Below, in pieces: positions 15,129 to 23,731 of a DNA stretch of 35,630 nt (positions are counted from its first letter, which is position 1; the number at the start of each line of letters is the position of its first letter). This DNA comes from Lentisphaerota bacterium. GTDB lineage: Bacteria; Verrucomicrobiota; Lentisphaeria; Victivallales; Victivallaceae. Both the position numbers and the translations under genes were made by a program. The DNA lies in assembly GCA_015061745.1 (NCBI GenBank), contig SUWB01000035.1:1-35630 (forward strand), read 5' to 3'. The notes below the pieces were generated by a model. That model was not told the origin of the DNA. It made no database searches and saw only the letters and a program-made list of their open reading frames with translations.

Positions 15129-16880
15129 TTAAAGTTCAGCTGTATCAACTGACTGGATGTAAGGTGTCAAAAGAGCTTCTGTTTCAAAGACGATGACTTC
15201 ATTTTTACCCTGTTTGAGAATGGGGGAGGGCAGATACAGCGTCTTGTTGGGGCCTACGCTCCAGTAACGGCCCAGGTTGAAGCCGTTGACCCAGACGACA
15301 CCCCGGCTGCCGGGGAAGCGGAGGAAGGTTTCTGCGATCTCATCCACTTCAAATTCGCCTTTGAAGAAGGTGGGCGTTTTCACCGAGGTGTCAAGTTTTC
15401 CAAAAGTCAGCTTGTCCAGATTGTCCATAGGAAGTGAACGGTTTTCCCAGTCAAAGAGATAGGCGTTCCAAGACAGCATTCCGCCGGGGAGACCTTTGGC
15501 ATCTTTTCCGGTGAGGAAGCCGTAATTGATGCGGCCGAAGTTTTCCACCAGCACATCGAGAGTTGCACCTTCAGCAGGCACGTTGACGTCGATCCCATTC
15601 TGCAGACTGTCACGGAAAGCTGTGGTGATCTTTTTACCGTCGATAAAGATGTCTGCACAGTCTCCGATGGCAGGAGCCCACAAATTGCTTTTGAGCGGCC
15701 CCTGAATACGGGTACGGTAGTGGACAAAACCGAAGGCCTGATTCAGTTGTTCCATTGTCAGAGGCGATTTTGACTTGACAGGAGTACTGATCTGATCCAG
15801 CGCATCAAAGAAAGAGACACTTTCTTTGAAGTCGATTTTGCCGTAGGCTTTGCGTTTGACGGGGGCAGGGGTGCCGGTCTTGGCTTCAGGATAGTATTTT
15901 TTGACGATTTCCTGCAGTTTGAAGTACTTAGGGGTGACATCTCCCCATTCAGAAATGGGGGCATCGTAGTCGTAACTGGTTGTATCACAAGTGTATTCCT
16001 GATTCAAACGTGACTGATTGGCACCGGCTGTAAATCCAAAATTGGTGCCGCCGTGGAACATATACATATTCACGTTGGCACCGGAACGGACGATATCGTC
16101 AAATTCCCGTGCCACATCATCTGCACTGCGGGTCTTGTGGGCATCGTTTTTCCATTTGTCGTACCAGCCCAGCCAGAACTCCATAAAAAAGGGCGGATCG
16201 TCAGGACGCAGATCCTGCAGCAGATTGAAACCGATCTGGGTGCGGCTGCCCCCTGTGAGCATAGCCGCTGTTCCGGGAAGCATACCATTGAGCAGATACA
16301 TCATTCCGGCACCATCGGCGGTGAAAAGGGGGACGGTGATACCTGCGTTGATATTCATATCGCGCAAAGCACCGATGTATTCATCATCGTGGCCGTAGGA
16401 ACCGTATTCATTTTCGAGCTGCATAGCGATGATGGGGCCGCCTTCATCATACTGCAATGGTTTGATCAGAGGCATAATCTTGTCAAAATATTTCTGTACC
16501 GCATCGAGATAGACCTTGTTGTAACGGCGGAATTCAATTCCTTCTTTGGTCATAAGCCAGTAGGGGAAGCCGCCATTGTCCCATTCGGCACAGATGTAGG
16601 GGCCGGGACGCAGAATAACATAAAGCCCCAGTTCCTGAGCGATCTTGATGAAACGGGGGAAATCCAGCATACCGGAAAAATCAAATTCCCCTTCCCGGGG
16701 TTCGTGCAGATTCCAGCACATATAGGTTTCAACACAGTTGAATCCGCACATAGCAAGTTTTTCCAGACGGTCACGCCACAAATCGGGGTGGACACGGAAG
16801 TAGTGAATGGCTCCTGAAAAGATTTGAACGGGCGTTCCGTCAATAAAAATCTTGCGTTCTTTAAATTGGACTTTTGACAT
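15129..16880 (-). CDS. GH35 beta-galactosidase
   Basis: This 583-residue GH35 enzyme has an N-terminal barrel (~8-320) with SGAIHYFRVHPDLWRDRL, ETYMCWNLHEP and LRPGPYICAEWDNGG. The family signature GGPIIAMQLENEYG contains the acid/base E158, and FFMEFWLG holds the nucleophile E234. Beta-sandwich domains follow, ending in RGVVWVNGFNLGRYW and the terminal GPNKTLYLP strand. It removes non-reducing beta-galactosyl residues. No signal peptide is present, so it should act in the cytoplasm on imported oligosaccharides. It is the last gene of a three-gene minus-strand operon, 16 bases after the pyruvyl-transferase-like gene. Confidence 0.96.
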   Translation of the reverse strand: MSKVQFKERKIFIDGTPVQIFSGAIHYFRVHPDLWRDRLEKLAMCGFNCVETYMCWNLHEPREGEFDFSGMLDFPRFIKIAQELGLYVILRPGPYICAEWDNGGFPYWLMTKEGIEFRRYNKVYLDAVQKYFDKIMPLIKPLQYDEGGPIIAMQLENEYGSYGHDDEYIGALRDMNINAGITVPLFTADGAGMMYLLNGMLPGTAAMLTGGSRTQIGFNLLQDLRPDDPPFFMEFWLGWYDKWKNDAHKTRSADDVAREFDDIVRSGANVNMYMFHGGTNFGFTAGANQSRLNQEYTCDTTSYDYDAPISEWGDVTPKYFKLQEIVKKYYPEAKTGTPAPVKRKAYGKIDFKESVSFFDALDQISTPVKSKSPLTMEQLNQAFGFVHYRTRIQGPLKSNLWAPAIGDCADIFIDGKKITTAFRDSLQNGIDVNVPAEGATLDVLVENFGRINYGFLTGKDAKGLPGGMLSWNAYLFDWENRSLPMDNLDKLTFGKLDTSVKTPTFFKGEFEVDEIAETFLRFPGSRGVVWVNGFNLGRYWSVGPNKTLYLPSPILKQGKNEVIVFETEALLTPYIQSVDTAEL

Positions 16881-16896
16881 AATAGTGCCTCATAAA

Positions 16897-18324
16897 TTAA
16901 TTGAAAAATGTTCCGACTTCGGACATACTTTTTGCTGAAAGTTCTGCCAGACGGCTGCGGACTTTTTTCAGCCGTTCCTGAAGCTGCGGGCGGTTTTCGA
17001 GGATCATCAGGGCTCTTGAAAGCATCTGTTCGCCGGAATCAGCATCGTCAAGGTCGATGAGAAATTCGGACAGCTCCATATCCCGCACCATTTGCCGTTT
17101 GCGTCCGCATTCGACATAAGGGGCGTGGATGAAGGGAACGCCGTTTCCGATTGCCATAATAATGGAGTGCATTTCCACACTGACCAGCAGGGAACTTGCA
17201 CGGTAGACTGAAAGGGCCTGTTCAGGAGTCCAGAAGTGTTCAAGGTAAACCGTCGATTTTTTTGCTTCATCACTCAAGATATTGTACAGATGAGTCCGGG
17301 CATCTTCAAGGGTGTCCCGGGTTTCGTGGGCAATAAGAACCTTATGACCGCTCTTTTTGATGTATTCCTCAATGAGATATTTCATCTGCTCCATCTGGTG
17401 ACGGCAGCGTTCAGGAGTGACTGAACCGCCTGTGGGATCGTGATATTTGGGCTTGGGAGCGGAAATACGCAGTGCAACAGTCATAAATTTGCCTTCTTCC
17501 AAGTCGTTTTCAGCGAAAAACTGTTCTTTCCACGCCTCATCGCCGCCGTTGAAATAAATGGTGGTGTCCGGACGGAAATCAAGGGCCTGAAAGGTGAATT
17601 TCTTTTGTTTCAGATAATTGAGTGAATCCGTGTCCCGGCAGTAAACAAATTTCGCATCGGCGAAAAGTTTGTCATAAAGCAGATCCATAGGCCATTCGAT
17701 CAGGTCAAAGGATTGAGAACCGATACCATAGGGGATATTCAGAGCCCGGGCAAGGATCAGGGACATAGCAAGGGGCAGCGTGTAACCGAAAAGACGGCGG
17801 ACTCCCAAACGGCCGAAATTCAAAGTTGTTCCGGAGTTATAATAGACGAATCCCGCGTTTTGGAAGGCCTCTGCCAAATCAGGGAAATGGACTTTCAGAT
17901 CTTCCATAATTTCAAGGGGAAAACTGTTCAGCAGATCATCAGTCAGGATCTCAGCGTCAAAAGAAGAAATGGTGCCTGTGCGGAACTGTTCAAGTTTAAG
18001 TCTGCCGTGACGGGCAACAAGGTTGTTCCAGGCATTGCCTTTGACTGTTGCATTGCGGATCGCTTCTGAAGCGGCGTCAGGCATCGGATCTCCGGCGATC
18101 AGGTCAAAGAAGGGCATCGGGAGCACTTCGCCTTTGGGGTTGTAAGGAGGGAGCACCTCTTTATAATGGGCGTAGGCCGGATCGCTTTCAGGCAGATAGT
18201 TGATAAGTTTTACGGGCAAATCGGGGGATTGATTTTTCAAAAGGGTAAAAAGCCCCCCCTGGATCCCCATATCGCCAATATTATTGATGCTCCAGGCGTA
18301 GCTGACAAGTAAATGTTTTTTCAT
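16897..18324 (-). CDS. polysaccharide pyruvyl transferase family protein
   Basis: The 475 residues fit PF04230. The N-terminus is HLLVSYAWSINNIGDMGIQGG, like the GN.GD. nucleotide-sugar-fold opening. The mid part contains YGIGSQSFD and FVYCRDTDSLNYL. The C-terminal part carries LLVSVEMHSIIMAIGNGVP, the family's conserved histidine region. Family members transfer pyruvate from PEP to sugars of exopolysaccharides as ketals. Its placement between two glycoside hydrolase genes is unusual for a biosynthetic enzyme. Its start overlaps the stop of the GH123-like gene by four bases (ATGA), so the two are translationally coupled. It is longer than many family members (~300-400). Actual substrate is unknown. 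Confidence 0.82.
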   Translation of the reverse strand: MKKHLLVSYAWSINNIGDMGIQGGLFTLLKNQSPDLPVKLINYLPESDPAYAHYKEVLPPYNPKGEVLPMPFFDLIAGDPMPDAASEAIRNATVKGNAWNNLVARHGRLKLEQFRTGTISSFDAEILTDDLLNSFPLEIMEDLKVHFPDLAEAFQNAGFVYYNSGTTLNFGRLGVRRLFGYTLPLAMSLILARALNIPYGIGSQSFDLIEWPMDLLYDKLFADAKFVYCRDTDSLNYLKQKKFTFQALDFRPDTTIYFNGGDEAWKEQFFAENDLEEGKFMTVALRISAPKPKYHDPTGGSVTPERCRHQMEQMKYLIEEYIKKSGHKVLIAHETRDTLEDARTHLYNILSDEAKKSTVYLEHFWTPEQALSVYRASSLLVSVEMHSIIMAIGNGVPFIHAPYVECGRKRQMVRDMELSEFLIDLDDADSGEQMLSRALMILENRPQLQERLKKVRSRLAELSAKSMSEVGTFFN

Positions 18325-20495
18325 TTTTTCATCCTTTCAATCAAATTTGCTGCCTGAGTCCGGTTTTTTAACAGCTGGGCCGGGGGAATATTGCCGGAAC
18401 GGTCGAGACTTTTGAAAAGTTTTTCCGCTTCACGGCGCAAGGGATCAGCAAGATCTCTTTTCCGGGCAAGCATCATCATAATGCTGTAATATTCATAATC
18501 CTCAATGCCGTCCCGCATTGCTTCTGCGCGCAAAGTGGAAAGAAATGTCTCATTCTGTCCCATACAGAAATAACTGCCGCCGCCGTTGGCTCCGGGGTAA
18601 CTTTCCGGATTCCACCGTGTCAAAGGGTTCGTTCCGCTGACAGGAAGAGGATTGTTGTACCACCTTGAAACAGTCCAGACCAGCCAGCCGTCCACTTTGT
18701 TGGCAATGGCGCGTTCTCCCAACTGGGTGCGGATCGCCGCAAGAGGTGTGCCGTCAACAGTGAGGCCGGTTGTGTAGTACCAGACTTTCCGCCCCAAAGC
18801 CCGAGCCTTTTCCGCCCGTTCAAAGTTGTACTGATTGACCGGGGGGATCCACTCATCAATAATACCGTGGAGTCCGCTTTGGAATCCGTAGGAGTTGTCG
18901 GCAATGGTGCTGAGGATTTTCAAATCAGGGAAATGTTTTTTCAAATCTTTCACCAGGTCGATAATGGCGGGCCATTCAGAGGGCGTTGCTTCGTCAAAGG
19001 CGTAACAGGCGGCATATTGCCAGAGGCCTGCTTTTTTGAGTTCCGGGATCCTTTTTTTCAGGAGTTCAATGTATTTTTGCTTCCAGGCTTCAGGATAATG
19101 TGTCTGAGAAGCCGTGCTCATTTTTTCCCACAGCTGCTTGGATTTGCCGGGAGCGATCTTTTGGGCTGTATGGTGGGCCTGACGGGGCAGTTTCAGATAG
19201 AGGAGGGGAATGAAGTTCAACCCCCGTTTGACCGCATCGGAATAATCTGCAATAGAAGGAAGTACGGGGATGCCGTAACTGCCGTGATCAGAATAAATGG
19301 AAAAATTGTTGATATGAAAATTGTCAAGAAGCCAGCGTTCAAAGCGCAGTTTGTTTTTGCCCAGCAGTTTTGAACCGTAGACCGATGTGGCTGTCTTGAG
19401 GGTTTTGCGTTCCGGCAGCGTGAAGTTGTAGTTTTTGATTTTCAGCGGCAGAGAGAATTTTCGGCCGTCGATATTGAAGCGGACTTCCGTCTGCAGCGGG
19501 GCAGGAAGGGGGGGGTAGGTTTTTATTCTGACTACCCAGAGCTGAAGCTGATAGGGTGCAAGAGCGGTGACGCGTGAGGTGTATTCAAGGAGCGGGTCAA
19601 AGTGCCAGCCGGTGTGGACTCCCGGAGTATGGGAAGCAAGTGTTTTGACCGCTCCCACAGGATGAACAGAGGTCAACACAGCAGATGACGGAGCGGTGAT
19701 AAATGCGGAAATTTCTTTAACGGATTTTTTACTGACAGTAATGATGTGGATATTTTCTGTTTCATTGCCGGCAAGAGTAAGTTCCCCTTTGAGAACAGGT
19801 CGTTCATCAAGAAGTCCGGCAAAGGGCAGAGGACGGCTGAGAGAGGAGAGAAAACCTGCCCCGGTGTCGGGAATATGGGTTACAGCTGTACTGCGGGCGA
19901 TGAATTTATCAAGCTGTTTTTTTCGCAGAAAGTCTGCAAATTTTCTGAGTTCTTCACGGGTGGAAACTTTTTTCAGCTGTTCGGAAAGACCGAAACTTGC
20001 TGCTGTGGAAACAAGTTTCGCTTTTTCCTCATCCAGAGCACTGAAAAGTTTGATGCCGTAGATCGTAAACTGTGCAGACAGTGCGGGACGGCTCAGGTAA
20101 ATACGCAGAAATTTCATCTGCTTTTTGTCCATTTTCCTCGCCGGATTGAAACGGAACCGCAATGTTGTACGAATCCTGTCCGCTATGGGGCGGACATCGT
20201 AACACTGCTTGCCGGTATTGTCCCGGAAGTTGATGGAAAGGGAGGCACTGAGTCCTCCTGAAAGACGTAAATCGACATCCACCCCGTCATATTCGGAGCA
20301 GTCTGCCGGCAGTTGCAGATTGACTGTCGGGTGAGTGTTGTTCAATTTCCGGGAGTAAGCCGGAAAATCAATAACAAGAGCGTTCGTTGTTCTTTTATAT
20401 CTGGCCCCCCCCGTCGCTGAAACAGGCTTCAGAGAGACATTTTCAGCCGCTGCGGTAAATGCTGTCAGCAGCAGCAAAAAAAATAATGTTTTCAT
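18321..20495 (-). CDS. secreted GH123/DUF4091-like glycoside hydrolase
   Basis: This 724-residue protein has a signal peptide (MKTLFFLLLLTAFTAAA before ENVS). A jelly-roll-like N-terminal part (~20-150) and a second beta domain precede a barrel. The C-terminal third matches DUF4091/GH123 style: YAFDEATPSEW with the Asp-Glu pair D501-E502 where GH123 beta-N-acetylgalactosaminidases have theirs, then GWLVWTVSRWYNNPL and LRAEAMRDGIEDYEYYSIM, the diagnostic tail. GH123 enzymes use substrate-assisted catalysis on N-acetylhexosamines, so a HexNAc substrate is likely but not proven. GAGGA lies eight bases before the ATG. It is the first gene of the minus-strand operon, with promoter at 20534-20562. 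Confidence 0.82.
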   Translation of the reverse strand: MKTLFFLLLLTAFTAAAENVSLKPVSATGGARYKRTTNALVIDFPAYSRKLNNTHPTVNLQLPADCSEYDGVDVDLRLSGGLSASLSINFRDNTGKQCYDVRPIADRIRTTLRFRFNPARKMDKKQMKFLRIYLSRPALSAQFTIYGIKLFSALDEEKAKLVSTAASFGLSEQLKKVSTREELRKFADFLRKKQLDKFIARSTAVTHIPDTGAGFLSSLSRPLPFAGLLDERPVLKGELTLAGNETENIHIITVSKKSVKEISAFITAPSSAVLTSVHPVGAVKTLASHTPGVHTGWHFDPLLEYTSRVTALAPYQLQLWVVRIKTYPPLPAPLQTEVRFNIDGRKFSLPLKIKNYNFTLPERKTLKTATSVYGSKLLGKNKLRFERWLLDNFHINNFSIYSDHGSYGIPVLPSIADYSDAVKRGLNFIPLLYLKLPRQAHHTAQKIAPGKSKQLWEKMSTASQTHYPEAWKQKYIELLKKRIPELKKAGLWQYAACYAFDEATPSEWPAIIDLVKDLKKHFPDLKILSTIADNSYGFQSGLHGIIDEWIPPVNQYNFERAEKARALGRKVWYYTTGLTVDGTPLAAIRTQLGERAIANKVDGWLVWTVSRWYNNPLPVSGTNPLTRWNPESYPGANGGGSYFCMGQNETFLSTLRAEAMRDGIEDYEYYSIMMMLARKRDLADPLRREAEKLFKSLDRSGNIPPAQLLKNRTQAANLIERMKK

Positions 20496-20533
20496 CTTGC
20501 AAATCCTCAGATAAAGAAATAGTCCGTATACAT

Positions 20534-20562
20534 ACTATACACCCTTGTGAAAGATTATGCAA
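20534..20562 (-). promoter_or_regulatory. promoter of the GH123-like/GH35 operon, with overlapping palindrome
   Basis: On the minus strand TTGCAT (20562-20557), a 17-bp spacer and TATAGT (20539-20534) form a good promoter. A 15-bp inverted repeat GTATA-CATAC-TATAC (20526-20540) covers the -10 box and could be an operator. The leader is about 30 bases, with GAGGA before the ATG. Confidence 0.6.
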
Positions 20563-20604
20563 GAAACAATTGCAATATTGACGTAAAGAAGAATAACTCT
20601 TGAC

Positions 20605-20633
20605 TTGCAAAAATCGGGGAGTTGGTGTATATT
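20605..20633 (+). promoter_or_regulatory. promoter of the nucleotide-sugar operon (near-leaderless start)
   Basis: TTGCAA (20605-20610), a 17-bp spacer and TATATT (20628-20633) form a near-ideal promoter. The expected start point (~20640) is only a few bases before the first ATG (20643), and no Shine-Dalgarno sequence is present. Confidence 0.6.
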
Positions 20634-20642
20634 ATCCCTATT

Positions 20643-21929
20643 ATGATGGAAAAGATTAAAAATTTTACAGCCAGGATCGCCGTTGTCGGCCTCGGTTATG
20701 TGGGGCTGCCTCTGGCTCTTGAGTTCGGACGCAAATTTGATGTGGTGGGATTTGATATCAAATCTTCACGCCTTGAAATGTTGCGTAAAGGAGTTGACAA
20801 TACTCTTGAAAGTTCTCCTGAAGATCTGAAAAATGCCGAAAAACTGCGGTACAGCGGTGATATGGAAGATCTCCGGGACAGGGATATTTTTATCGTTACA
20901 GTTCCTACTCCCGTAGATGAACACAAATATCCTGACCTGACCCCTCTGGTGCGGGCTTCAGAAACAGTGGGCAAAGTGATCCGGCCCGGAGCAATCGTTA
21001 TTTACGAAAGTACCGTCTATCCCGGATGCACAGAGGAAGAATGTGTCCCCGTGATCGAAAAATGGAGCGGACTCAAGTACAATAAAGATTTCTTTTGCGG
21101 ATACAGCCCTGAACGGATCAATCCCGGAGATAAAACCCATACTCTGACAAAAATCTTGAAAATCGTTTCCGGCTCCACTCCCGAAACGGCATTGCAGGTC
21201 AAAGCCCTTTATGACTCGATCCTTACCGCCGGAACCTATATGGCAAGATCCATCAAGGTGGCTGAAGCGGCCAAGGTAATCGAAAACTCCCAGAGAGATT
21301 TGAATATTGCATTTGTCAACGAGCTTGCAAAAATATTTCACCTTTTGGATATTGATACCAGTGAAGTCCTTGAAGCCGCCGGTACCAAGTGGAACTTTCT
21401 GCCTTTCAAACCCGGTCTGGTGGGGGGACACTGTATCGGCGTCGATCCCTATTACCTGACTTACAAAGCTCAGGCTTTGGGATACCTTCCTGAAGTTATC
21501 CTCGCCGGAAGACGCATCAATGACGGTATGAATGAGTATGTGGCAACACGGGTCGTGAAACTGATGATCCGTAAAAAACAGCAGATTAACAATGCTAAAG
21601 TTCTTGTGCTGGGAATGACTTTCAAAGAAAATTGTCCTGATATCCGTAACTCACAGGTGCCCGGAGTCGTCCGGGCTTTGGAAGATTTCGGATGCCAGGT
21701 GGATATTTACGACCCCTGGGCGGAGCCGGAAGAAATCAAAAAATGTTACGGCTTTGACGCTGTCAACGATTTTTCTCAGCTCAATCCTGCTGAATACGAT
21801 GCGGTCGTCGCCGCAGTCGCTCACCGGCAGTTTGCAGAGCTGGATTGGAGCGTTTTCAGTAAACCCCGGCGGGTCATATTTGATGTAAAGGGCTTTCTGC
21901 CCGGCGATTTGATTGACGGACGGCTTTGA
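20643..21929 (+). CDS. tviB: UDP-N-acetylhexosamine 6-dehydrogenase (TviB/WbpA-type)
   Basis: This enzyme of about 428 residues oxidises UDP-GlcNAc or UDP-GalNAc at C6 to the uronate with two NAD+. The N-terminal Rossmann fold has IAVVGLGYVGLPLALEFG, and FIVTVPTPVDEHKYPDL follows. The middle carries GYSPERINPGDK (the longer PERINPGD form typical of the HexNAc branch) and the catalytic cysteine C264 in GGHCIGVDPYYL. VLVLGMTFKENCPDIRNS marks the C-terminal domain. The start is 20643 or the adjacent ATG at 20646; an in-frame TTG further up lies within the promoter. It is first in a six-gene operon, two bases before the 4-epimerase, the usual partner in Vi antigen and O6-type pathways. UDP-glucose as substrate cannot be excluded. 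Confidence 0.9.
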   Translation: MMEKIKNFTARIAVVGLGYVGLPLALEFGRKFDVVGFDIKSSRLEMLRKGVDNTLESSPEDLKNAEKLRYSGDMEDLRDRDIFIVTVPTPVDEHKYPDLTPLVRASETVGKVIRPGAIVIYESTVYPGCTEEECVPVIEKWSGLKYNKDFFCGYSPERINPGDKTHTLTKILKIVSGSTPETALQVKALYDSILTAGTYMARSIKVAEAAKVIENSQRDLNIAFVNELAKIFHLLDIDTSEVLEAAGTKWNFLPFKPGLVGGHCIGVDPYYLTYKAQALGYLPEVILAGRRINDGMNEYVATRVVKLMIRKKQQINNAKVLVLGMTFKENCPDIRNSQVPGVVRALEDFGCQVDIYDPWAEPEEIKKCYGFDAVNDFSQLNPAEYDAVVAAVAHRQFAELDWSVFSKPRRVIFDVKGFLPGDLIDGRL

Positions 21930-21931
21930 TT

Positions 21932-22918
21932 ATGGACAAAAAAATTACTGATACCAGAGTTCTTGTGACGGGGGGAGCCGGATTTATCGGTTCTCATCTG
22001 GTCGATGCTTTGCTGGCTGCCGATAATCAGGTGGTCTGTCTTGACAACTTTGCCACCGGCAGACGGGAAAATTTGAGTTCCGCTCTGCAGAATCCCGGTT
22101 TTACCCTGATCGAAGGCGATATACGGGATCGTCAGGTGTGCAAAAAAGCTATGGAAAATGTGAAGATCGTTTTCCACGAAGCCGCCCTCGGTTCTGTGCC
22201 CCGTTCCATTGCTGATCCGGCGGAGTCGACTTCCGTCAATGTGGCGGGATTTGTCAATGTCCTTCACACTGCTGTTGAGGCAAAGGTTGACTCCTTTGTT
22301 TATGCTTCAAGTTCTTCTGTGTATGGCGATGAAGCGAAACTTCCCAAGCAGGAGGAACGTATCGGTACGGCTCTTTCGCCTTATGCAGTCACCAAATATA
22401 CCAATGAACTTTTTGCCGCTAATTTTGCTGCTGTTTACGGTATCAAAGTGACCGGCTTGCGTTATTTCAATGTGTTCGGCCCCCGGCAGGACCCCAGAGG
22501 AGCTTATGCGGCGGTGATTCCCCGCTTTGTGACCGCTTTGCTCAGGAATGAAAGTCCTGTGATTTACGGAGACGGAACCAATTCCCGGGATTTTACTTTT
22601 GTTGCCAACGTTGTCAGTGCCAATCTGCTTGCGGCCTGCCGCGAAAGCAGGGAGCACCGGGTCTACAATGTGGCCGCAGGGGGCAGAACTGATTTGAATG
22701 AACTTTTTGCCTTCCTTAAAGAAGCTCTGGTTCAAAAAGGAGTACCCTGTGCCGGAGTCAATGTTGAATATGCCCCCGGCCGGGCCGGAGATATCCCCCA
22801 CTCTTTTGCAGATATTTCCAGAGCGGAAAGAGAGTTGGGATACCGGAGTCTTTATGATATTAAATCCGGCATCTGGGAGATGGTCGGATACTATATGGAG
22901 CACTTCAGCGGAAAATGA
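21932..22918 (+). CDS. tviC: UDP-GlcNAc/GalNAc(A) 4-epimerase (TviC/WbpP-type)
   Basis: This extended SDR of about 328 residues has NAD-binding VLVTGGAGFIGSHLVDALL, the HEAALGSVPRSIADP segment typical of WbpP/TviC, a catalytic Ser/Tyr/Lys set (ASSSSVYGDEAKLP and SPYAVTKY) and GLRYFNVFGPRQDP. It interconverts gluco- and galacto-configured UDP-N-acetylhexosamines or their uronates, matching the dehydrogenase upstream. The ATG at 21932 is two bases after the previous stop, so translation is probably coupled; an in-frame TTG at 21926 is less likely. It overlaps the next gene by four bases. Confidence 0.9.
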   Translation: MDKKITDTRVLVTGGAGFIGSHLVDALLAADNQVVCLDNFATGRRENLSSALQNPGFTLIEGDIRDRQVCKKAMENVKIVFHEAALGSVPRSIADPAESTSVNVAGFVNVLHTAVEAKVDSFVYASSSSVYGDEAKLPKQEERIGTALSPYAVTKYTNELFAANFAAVYGIKVTGLRYFNVFGPRQDPRGAYAAVIPRFVTALLRNESPVIYGDGTNSRDFTFVANVVSANLLAACRESREHRVYNVAAGGRTDLNELFAFLKEALVQKGVPCAGVNVEYAPGRAGDIPHSFADISRAERELGYRSLYDIKSGIWEMVGYYMEHFSGK

Positions 22919-23718
22919 AAAAGATGCCACCTCTTATGATCCTCTGCGGAGGCAAAGGAACACGGCTGAGGGAAGTAACTGAGCTGCTTCCCAAACCGAT
23001 GGTCCCCATTGGAGAGCAGCCTATTGTGTGGCATATTATGAAAAGCTATGCCGCTTTTGGAGTCGATCGTTTTATTCTCTGTCTCGGATACAAACGTGAA
23101 TGTTTTGTGGATTATTTTACCAACTACCGTTTGCGTACCACTGATGCAACTGTTTATTCCGGTTCTCAAAGCCGGGTCGAATTTCATTCCAATGAAAATG
23201 AGGAGGATTGGCAGATTACCCTTGCCGGTACCGGGATCGATTCCGGTACCGGGACACGTGTCCGGCTTGCGTCCCGGTACTTGAGGGACGATGATGACTG
23301 CTTTTTTCTGACCTACGGTGATGGTGTCAGTGATATTGATGTGGAAGCGGAACTGGCGTTTCACCGTGAACACGGTCTGGCTTTGACTGTGGGAGCTGTT
23401 CATCCCGCCGCCCGGTTCGGAGAGATGAAGATTACTGCTGACGGCAAGGTGAAATCTTTTGTGGAAAAACCTGCCCGCATCCCCGGATATATCAATGGCG
23501 GATTTATGGTGATGCAGAAAAGTTTTGTCTCACACTTTATCCCCGAAGAAGATTGTTTCCTCGAACAGCAGCCGCTTTACAATGCCGCCAAAGCAGGTGA
23601 GATGGCTGCGTTCCGTCACGAGGGGTTCTGGCAGTGTATGGACACCCCCCGGGAACATACTATGCTCAATGAATTATGGGAGTCTGGTGAAGCTCCCTGG
23701 ACGAAGTACTGGCAATAA
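22915..23718 (+). CDS. rfbF: glucose-1-phosphate cytidylyltransferase
   Basis: This 267-residue enzyme makes CDP-glucose from CTP and glucose 1-phosphate. It has the nucleotidyltransferase signature LCGGKGTRLREVTELLPKPM, the family's FILCLGYKRECFVDYF, the FLTYGDGVSDID metal site and a GYINGGFMVM motif with a downstream EGFWQCMDTPRE. Its length matches RfbF/DdhA. The ATGA overlap with the epimerase indicates coupling. The next two genes take CDP-glucose onward to the 3,6-dideoxyhexose branch. Confidence 0.95.
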   Translation: MKKMPPLMILCGGKGTRLREVTELLPKPMVPIGEQPIVWHIMKSYAAFGVDRFILCLGYKRECFVDYFTNYRLRTTDATVYSGSQSRVEFHSNENEEDWQITLAGTGIDSGTGTRVRLASRYLRDDDDCFFLTYGDGVSDIDVEAELAFHREHGLALTVGAVHPAARFGEMKITADGKVKSFVEKPARIPGYINGGFMVMQKSFVSHFIPEEDCFLEQQPLYNAAKAGEMAAFRHEGFWQCMDTPREHTMLNELWESGEAPWTKYWQ

Positions 23719-23731
23719 GAGTAAGGCATTT

